Assembly: GCA_963971575.1 (NCBI GenBank)
Contig: OZ020611.1
Coordinates: 239,964,654 to 240,028,653, forward strand
DNA: 64,000 nt
Direction of reading: 5' to 3'
Source: Liopterus haemorrhoidalis
Taxonomy: Eukaryota > Arthropoda > Insecta > Coleoptera > Dytiscidae
Below, piece after piece: positions 57,471 through 64,000 of the stretch (the stretch's first letter is position 1; each line of letters opens with the position of its first letter). A model generated the notes under the pieces. It was not told the DNA's origin, searched no databases, and saw nothing but the letters and a program-made list of their open reading frames with translations. A program made the translations under genes and the position numbers.

Positions 57471-58405
57471 TAGGGGATAGGCATGATTTTTTTTTATTTT
57501 TTATTATATTCCTCTTGTTAAATATAAACATAAAAAACAGTTTTTATTATTTTTTTTTTTTGTAATTTGAAGGCTTAAAAAATCATAAATGTATGTAGCG
57601 CGCGAAAACGACGTGTGACGTCATACCCCTTCTAACTGACACATGACACTACTAGCTTACCGGCGTACATAGTCTGTTGTGAACTTATTTGTTTGTATAA
57701 CTTTTATAGGTTATGTAAAGTTAGAGTGATTTTAGTTAAAATAAAGTTTAATTCTATAAAAACAATTTATACATGTTTACCGAATTAAATTTTATATTAA
57801 AATAGATAACTTATATTGCAGTATTTCAATTATGCCTCTAACGTTTTGTAACTTCATGTAAACAATGTAGTAAAATTCTGACATCTAAATTACATAAATA
57901 TTTACATTTTACAGAGTTGTAGCGTTTGTTTACATAAAGTTATAGAATATAAAATAAAAATTACTTTGACACCACGTATTTCCTCAGCACTGTAGCATTC
58001 ATTATTTTTCATATATTCCATGAGCACAAATGCATCAATGTTGGGTAAATTATCACTCTGAGCCCTAACAAAATCTTTATCTGCCATTTTAATAATAAAT
58101 GCGTGAAAAATTGCTTAAAAACAAATACTAAACTCTCGAACAATACAATACACACACGTGTAAAGATTATGTTGTAGCTGTATCTGTGATGTGAAACCCC
58201 TATCGTTTGACGTCATACTCAGTCGTTTTACTCGGCAACCTTCGCTCCGTGGTCGGCTTATTTCAAATTTACAATATTTTAATTCAAAAATTTGGCTATA
58301 ATATTAATTAAAATGTAATTTTTGTTTTGTTAGGTGACATAACTAACATTAACATATCAAAATAATGTAGTTTTAAGGAAATACAAATTTTATGCGTATC
58401 CCCTA
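57471..58405. mobile_element. THAP-family TIR element, copy 3 (reverse)
   Basis: Ends TAGGGGATAGGCAT and ATGCGTATCCCCTA, AA/TT flanks as in copies 1 and 2. It keeps the second gene's first exon (58087-57902) but not the THAP exon. Confidence 0.8.
57902..58087 (-). pseudogene. Second element gene, first exon (MADKDFVRAQSDN)
   Basis: MADKDFVRAQSDNLPNIDAF, VLMEYMKNNECYSAEEIRGV, K, then AAAGTAATTTT, a possible donor, and AT-rich intron-like sequence. The protein start is the same as at 29379. From memory this resembles the N-terminus of insect proteins with SWIM and YqaJ domains carried by ISL2EU-like elements; those domains are absent here, so the assignment is inference. Confidence 0.6.
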
Positions 58406-58811
58406 TTCTGTTCCTGCATGTTCCGTATGATCCCACCAGTACCAACTGTTTAGAGAAAAAGCGCAAACTATACTTCATTTTTTTAAAGAACGAAGTGTGG
58501 TCAAAATGGGAGCTATTACCACCTTGTTTTTAATTGGGTAAGAACGTGGAAAAGTTTACACTGTAGAAAAATAGATTTCTGTCTCAACTTATTCTTTGTT
58601 ATTTTAACCCAAATTTGTAAACATGTGCGTACAAACTAAGTTTACAGTGAATATATTACTACCTAGTATTTATAATAATAGTAAAACGGAGGTATATGTT
58701 TAAATAATGTTAGAATATAAAAGCCAGTGAATAAATAGATTTGAAATTAATTTAGAATATACATATTAAGAGAAATATTTTAAAATGAAGTCGTCTGAAA
58801 ATGAATTAATG

Positions 58812-59304
58812 CAAGGCTTCGAACCGGAACTGAACCGAAAACCGAAAAAAACCGTTATTTTTGTCGAAACGAAAACCGGAGCTGAATCGAAAAAAAATAT
58901 TGGTTTCTTTCGATTCAGATAATGTTTATGGGAGTGAATATAAAATACATTTTATTTAAGATAATTTTTTAAACTGAGCAGAAAAAATCGTAATTTTTTT
59001 AACTGACAAGTTGAAAAAAAATTGCGCTTCTATTATTTCGGGAGGGGGGGGGGGCAGAACACCGCCCCAGCGGCCTTGGTATGATTATTACAAAATAAGG
59101 AATAAAATGTTCTTCTAAATTATAGTAGAAAATAAATTACTAATACAAATAAAAGTTTTTAAAAATTTATCACTCGGAACTGAACCGAAAACCGAAAAAA
59201 ACCGTTATTTTTGTCGGTACGAAAACCGGAACCGAACGGATATTTATTTTTTTAATTGAACCGGAACAAAATTGAAACGAAAAAAATAACGGTTCGAAGC
59301 CCTG
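58812..59304. mobile_element. hAT-like MITE, 493 bp
   Basis: CAAGGCTTCGAACCG and CGGTTCGAAGCCCTG ends with a perfect 8-bp duplication AATTAATG (58804-58811, 59305-59312). Interior: direct copies of GGAACTGAACCGAAAACCGA at 58827 and 59177, and a poly-G run at 59042. Confidence 0.93.
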
Positions 59305-59312
59305 AATTAATG

Positions 59313-59930
59313 TACGTACGCCTCTGGTATCAAACACAACAGTTGTTTTGCTGTCAACTGTCATATTCCTTGCTCTGAATGAGCGCCATATTAATAATTT
59401 GTGTTGCCGTTATATGTATTTATGTCCGTATTACGTTTGTGTTATAGTGTCGATTAAATATAAACTTGAAGATTTCCAATATTACTTTATATATTTTTCT
59501 TAATTATTTTTTATAATTTTTGTATAAAAAATAAATTTTAAATAAAATTTCGATTGTTATATTATTTTTTATATGTGACAAGTTTGTATAAATAATATAT
59601 TTTAATTAAATTTTAAATTATTTGAAAATAAAATTAGAATTATTGAACTTATTTTTAATTAATTTTAATTATTGAACTGTTCATTTATTTAGATTTTACA
59701 ATTTATTTAGAAATTAAGAATAATAACAATTTTATGCATTTAAATTATAACTTTTTTAAAAACATTAATTTTGAAACGTCAAATTTGAATTTACCGCAAA
59801 ATATATTTAATTTTACATTATAAACTTTAATTTGATGCAGTGTGAAACCGATCGCAGCGCCATCTACTTCGTTCAAAAAAAAAAAAAAAAATAGAGTATA
59901 GTTCTAGTTTAAGCTGGTGGGACCATACGG
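59313..59930. other. AT-rich interior of the 58.4-59.9-kb element
   Basis: 59460-59840 is over 85% A+T by eye, with no ORF. Confidence 0.5.
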
Positions 59931-59989
59931 AAAATTAAGCGCAATTCTTTTTCGTTTCACGATTTCCTAAGTTTGTTGAAATTTGTGCG

Positions 59990-60390
59990 ACAGTATTTTC
60001 TTAGGTTATGTAAAGTGAGATAGCTAATGTGTGTTTATGTCTGTCTCATTCAGTGGCGGCGCTAGCGAGGGTCCCCCCCCAAACTGATCTGGTTCCCCTA
60101 GAATTGTTTGGAGAAAAATCTATTTTAGAAGTGAAGCCCTTTTTTTTAGGTCATCACTTGTATTAGCCCCCCCCAAATTTCACTAAAAAATTTCTTGCCC
60201 CCCCCATATTTTAAGAGCTAGCGCAGCCACTGGTCTCATTAAAACAACGCACTTCTTATGCTACTTACTATAAGTTTGGAAAAATGTCTATAGTCATCAA
60301 CGCATTGTCTATTAAATTTAGATCTGTGAACGGTCGCTTGCGTTACCATATGACAAACTTGTTAGTTAGTGACAATCAACAGTGAACAAC
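59990..60390 (+). repeat. R4 repeat (copy 2), filled by a MITE
   Basis: Same blocks as 42860-43215, interrupted at 60051-60232 by the hAT-type MITE at GTCTCATT. Confidence 0.78.
60051..60232. mobile_element. hAT-type MITE, copy 2 (182 bp)
   Basis: CAGTGGCG and AGCCACTG ends with a perfect 8-bp duplication GTCTCATT (60043-60050, 60233-60240). Related to 41885-42129 throughout (AGGTCATCACTTGTATT, TTTTAAGAGCTAGCGC). Confidence 0.94.
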
Positions 60391-61100
60391 TTTTAGTGTA
60401 TTAATTTTAAAGCTGTAAATGTTACTTAACAACTAAATTTCTTAATGAAACAATTTAACGAAGAACATCCTTTCGCCTTTGATAGGTAACATATTTCGGA
60501 ACAAATCCATTCGTTCCTTGTCTTTGAGCAAGTGATTTTTTATGTCGACAATATAAACATCTGCGGTGATCCAATTAAATTTAATAAGACAGTGTACGAG
60601 TGGTAGTACAAGATATGTAGCCGATGCGGAAACGGGCGGAAGTCGGGCGGAAACCGAGATGTCGCCACTCGACGCCTCATTAAATCACACACTGTGTCAA
60701 AGATGGTTTATTACCGTATCACGTAAAGCTACACATGCTGTTTTTTTAAGACAAGGATCCGTGGCAACAGTGATGAATTTTTCCTTAAAAAAGTGTGATT
60801 TTTCACACATTTAAGGACATGTCTATGGTGAAATTTCGTGGAACAATCTGGAAAAATCGAACCTCTTCATTTTATATACATTTAGGTAGTAGTGGAAGTC
60901 AGGGTTCCATGACAAAACGTCCTCACATATCCCTTCACGCTGCACTAAAGTATTATTTTGTACACGGTCGTAAAACGTTTATTGTTTACATCTGATGTTG
61001 CTACAAAAACTGGTAGAATTCTGTAATTCAACATTCAATCAAAATAATATTCATTTATTCAAGATACGTCTCATCTTGATACAGCAAGCCTGTGACGTAT
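60391..61100. other. No clear gene
   Basis: An AAAGTGTGATTTTTCACACATTT motif at 60790 resembles the R1 5' palindrome without the rest. Short ORFs at 60566 and 60795 show no family motif. Confidence 0.4.
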
Positions 61101-61103
61101 TAC

Positions 61104-61150
61104 CTCGCATCGTTGACATTTTTACAATCCATTAGAATCACCGCTTCCAT
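61104..61150 (-). CDS. Candidate first coding exon of the PET-LIM gene
   Basis: A minus-strand ATG at 61150 in a fair context (AAAATGG) opens 15 codons plus two bases, MEAVILMDCKNVNDA plus AG, followed by GTAATA. The donor phase (2) is exactly what exon A needs; joining gives an Arg codon, then KSCAECRC. It lies 10.3 kb upstream of exon A. Support is only phase, strand, start codon and donor. A 47-base match of this kind can occur by chance, and nothing in the peptide is diagnostic. Confidence 0.22.
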
Positions 61151-61433
61151 TTTCTTCTTACTTTTTTACTCATTCTCCGAGTACACGAGCCATAGATAGT
61201 ACAAGACAAATGGTAGTTGACCAATGGAATCGAATTATAATAAAAAGGGAAATTCATTTTGTAGATAATGGTCAAGATGGTATCACAATGACAGAGATAA
61301 ACTGGAGTAATAAAAGTAAATGACTGATTGCATCCTGTCATATTCTCTGAGTATCTGTTCTAACTAGATTATGCAGGATTATTATATGGTTATATATTTA
61401 TTTTATAACATTTTCTTACATCTCTGTTTCCAG

Positions 61434-61563
61434 TATTCAAGGCAGTATTAGTAAATCAAAGATAGGAAGATATGGAAATAATTCAGAGAGACCTACGGCC
61501 ATGAGTGGGCCTCCACAGGCTGACGACGAAGATGCAAGCTACACTGCAAATCTTAGTGAGTAA
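61434..61563 (+). CDS. Candidate terminal exon of an unrecognised gene, stop altered by a TIR element
   Basis: A strong polypyrimidine tract ending TCTGTTTCCAG at 61433 is followed by one open frame of 42 codons to TAA at 61561. The other two frames stop within about 30 bases. The peptide starts IQGSISKSKIGRYGNNSERP and then has TAMSGPPQADDEDAS, after which it enters a TIR element that adds YTANLSE before a stop. Without the element the codon after S would be TAG, so the ancestral protein would have ended DDEDAS. I do not recognise the family. The peptide is polar, low in hydrophobics and acid-tailed, like a C-terminal tail. It may be a chance ORF. Confidence 0.3.
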
Positions 61564-62814
61564 TAGTACTCCTTTTAAATGAGTACTTTTTATATTACTC
61601 ATTTAAAGTGCGTACTTGTACTCACTTTGAAGAAGGAGATAAGTGTACGCACTTGAAGTGAGTACTAGTACTCGTTATAAATGAGTACTTCAAAATACTC
61701 ACGTAAAACGAGTACAAGTACTCACTTCTAAAGCGGAACTGAAACTACGCGTTATATGTGAGTACTAATACTCATTTTAAATGCGTACTTTTAATACGCG
61801 TTATATGTGAGTACTAATACTCATTTTAAATGCGTACTTTCAATATACTTGCGATGAATTTCTAACCTAACCTAACATATTAAATTTCCTGTCATATAAG
61901 CTCTTTAAAATTAAACAACCAAATAATAGTACAATATTAACGTTTATTAGACAATTAAAAATTTTAAAAAAAGTGCCAAAGTATCTGCTAATTAATAAGT
62001 GAATTTAAAGTTAAGTAAAAGTGAAAAATAATAATAATAAAGTGAAATGTAGCATTGAGAGGCTGCTGAAGCCAGAATTTATTTTTGCATAGTTTTTGTT
62101 TAAGAAGGTTCGGAAGCCTCAAAGTTAGTTATACAAATATGCAGTTTTAATTTAAATGCGATATAATAATAGCACATGTGATGATTGCATTATTTTAGGA
62201 ATAAATGCGCTCAGATTAATTCAGGTACCTTCTAGATATGTTTAAAGATTTAACATTGATTCTATTATACGACATAATTACCGAGACAATTACATTATAT
62301 TTTAGATACTAAAATAATACGTTTCAAAATGTAACTAAGGAGAAAATAATAATTTTTATCTTCTATTATTCGTAGAAATTGTTTAGAATAATTTATTGAA
62401 TTTTAGATGATAACTAAGTTCATACTTATACTTAATCATTATGATTATTTTAGTTGTAATATCTGAAAGGTTTGAAATTTTTTTAAATAAATATATTCAA
62501 GAAATAATAATAATCGCATTTTATTATTTACAGAAAAATATGAAGCTTCATAAATTCTGGAAAAGGATTGCATTGAAAATTGGCAAAAAAGTGTATAAAT
62601 TATTGATTATAATAATTTAAAAACTATTTTTCTGATGTACAATCAACATTTTTACTTTTCCTGAATTTTAAAGCTTTATTGTGACGTCACTCAAGAAAAG
62701 AGTTTTATACCTATGTACGCACTATAAGTGCGTATTACTACCCTCTCTTCCTTTCCACTACCCATTTAAAACGAGTTTTAAATGAGTACTAGTACTCACT
62801 TGAGATTTGCAGTG
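61542..62814. mobile_element. TIR element with subterminal GTACTC palindromes, TA target duplication
   Basis: The ends are CACTGCAAATCT and its complement AGATTTGCAGTG, each bounded by TA (61540-61541 and 62815-62816). Inside each end are arrays of GAGTACNNGTACTC-like and TTTAAATGAGTAC units: about 300 bases at the left (61555-61855) and about 60 at the right (62750-62805). The middle is AT-rich with no ORF. TA duplication suggests a Tc1/mariner-type mobiliser; this is inference. Confidence 0.8.
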
Positions 62815-62816
62815 TA

Positions 62817-64000
62817 TAGATTAATGTGTATAAGACAAGAGACATTACGAAATATATAAATCATAGAAATGTTGCACATTTGTTCATTTATTATTTAGAA
62901 TCATTAGTATTTTGGCCGCGATGTGACATCGCGACAACTTCTTCTCTCACTAGTTCATTTGTTAGAATGTTTGTGAGTCTATCTGAGATATTATGCAATT
63001 AACATACTTGGCGCCGCGTACATTTACGACAGGAATTTACAAAAGAATTTACTCCATTTTTACTTTTAATTTCATAACATTCCTACAACAACATTTTGTA
63101 ATTTTGAACATGCCTCAACTAGGGATGTACATTATACGTACATTTCCTAATATAGATTAGGTTCTATATTTTAGATTCGTCCGATTCTACATTTTCCTAA
63201 TATAGATTAGAAAATATTGTAACAATCAAACGACGAATTATGTAGACTTGCTTTTGTTTCCATATTTAAGGTGTTTTAAGTTAACATCAAGATTTTTCCC
63301 TAATCACAATATGTGTATATTTTTTGTTATTAAAACTTCTTTAATTAAAATCAGTGACCTTCGAAAAGTGCTTTAATAGAAAATGGAAGGCAAGTATGCT
63401 TGCCGAGTATTAGGCTGCTTGTCCTTTGGATACGTTGTCATCCGATCCGATCCGAACAAATTTCGGACGACAAGACAGCTCGTCCTATGGATGCGTTTTC
63501 ATCCGATCCGAACGATTTCGCATATCGTCAATTGTACGCGGAATGATTCAGATGCGACACGAGTGGGAGAATTCATTTGTTTCAACAAGTTTTGAAAACA
63601 AGTTGTAACCTTATTTTTTTGAGAACTCTTATTTAGTTAGACGTCGACTTCAAAGAAGAGAAAAGAATGCTGAACTAATCATATATTAGAGAAAAGAAAT
63701 AGTCTTGGAGAATTTCATCATCTATAGAGGATTTAAAAAAGGACGAAAAAAAAAATATTTTGGTTATCATCGATTGAATCCCTCATGTAATATTTTTTAT
63801 CTCTCATGTCCCATAAAACTATTCTTTCAGTTATTAAACTAATTAACTTTTCGACGTCCATAATACAAGGTGTCTCAAAAGAAATTTTATATTTAGTGGA
63901 TCGATTAAAAAAAAAGTAAGCCGTATATAGAAAAAATGTTTATTAATTATTAAAATACACTTTTTGGGGATTTATTTCTTAAAAATAATATCGTCTAAAT
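62817..64000. other. No gene seen; short ATCCGATCC repeats
   Basis: CATCCGATCCGAT and CATCCGATCCGAA with GTCCTTTGGATACG or GTCCTATGGATGCG recur at 63421-63455 and 63482-63520. TTTCCTAATATAGATTAG occurs twice at 63144 and 63192. The ORFs across them are probably not genes. Confidence 0.45.

Larger units (their letters stand above)
58424..59934. mobile_element. Element with diverged ~90-bp inverted ends
   Basis: TTCCGTATGATCCCACCAG at the left matches the complement of CTGGTGGGACCATACGGAA at the right. Similarity goes on through AACTATACTTCATTTTTTT and GAACGAAG. It contains a nested hAT-like MITE. No transposase. Confidence 0.68.

Noticed and set aside
63383..63608. Two overlapping ORFs near the right end
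   Set aside because: They cross short ATCCGATCC repeats and have no recognisable domain.
7..64000. Endogenous virus or LTR retrotransposon
   Set aside because: No paired long direct terminal repeats, primer-binding site, or gag/integrase/envelope-like frame was seen; all reverse transcriptase pieces are LINE type.

Overview
The window is AT-rich animal DNA that looks like an insect chromosome. I favour a hemipteroid insect, but only on the flavour of the repeats. The reasons are: spliced exons of one conserved animal gene; Mos1-like, Tc1-like, Tigger-like, hAT-like and THAP-bearing transposons; several LINEs; a tRNA-derived SINE; and no operons or dense coding. No rRNA, functional tRNA gene, CRISPR array or prokaryotic gene was seen.

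Host gene. Three phase-compatible exons on the minus strand (50806-50656, 39786-39631, 37734-37453) encode a Cys-rich lead-in, a PET domain split by a 10.9-kb intron, and a complete LIM zinc finger. This is a PET-LIM protein, most like Limpet/Testin. Later LIM exons were not found. A possible short first coding exon lies at 61150-61104. An unrelated possible terminal exon lies on the plus strand at 61434-61541, and a TIR element interrupts its stop codon.

Layout. 1-10.3 kb: mostly copies of one large repeat family, called R1 here (0.9-1.5 kb, inverted motif AGGGTTTTGTAGGTA near both ends, internal GACA microsatellite, tRNA-like module in some copies). 10.3-16.5 kb: a TTAA-flanked MITE, transposase remnants, a foldback element and a Tigger-like element split by a MITE. 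17.6-23 kb: R1, R2 and R3 repeats and three evenly spaced hairpins. 23.6-26.3 kb: a LINE and the first dead Mos1-like mariner. 27.4-30 kb: two THAP-bearing elements. 30.2-33.9 kb: an internally inverted LINE and a Tc1 element. 33.9-37.1 kb: a hAT-like element and a foldback element with an inverted sister at 46.2-47.7 kb. 37.4-50.8 kb: the PET-LIM gene, its introns packed with nested insertions. 51-64 kb: a piggyBac-like remnant, an RT fragment, a third mariner, a third THAP element and hAT-like MITEs.

Nested insertions give a relative history. A LINE is interrupted by R1, R1 by mariner, a long-TIR element and a SINE, and Tigger by a MITE. No intact transposase was found. The three Mos1-like mariners are each disabled at a catalytic position, in different ways. 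All family names come from motif recognition by eye, not from database searches.
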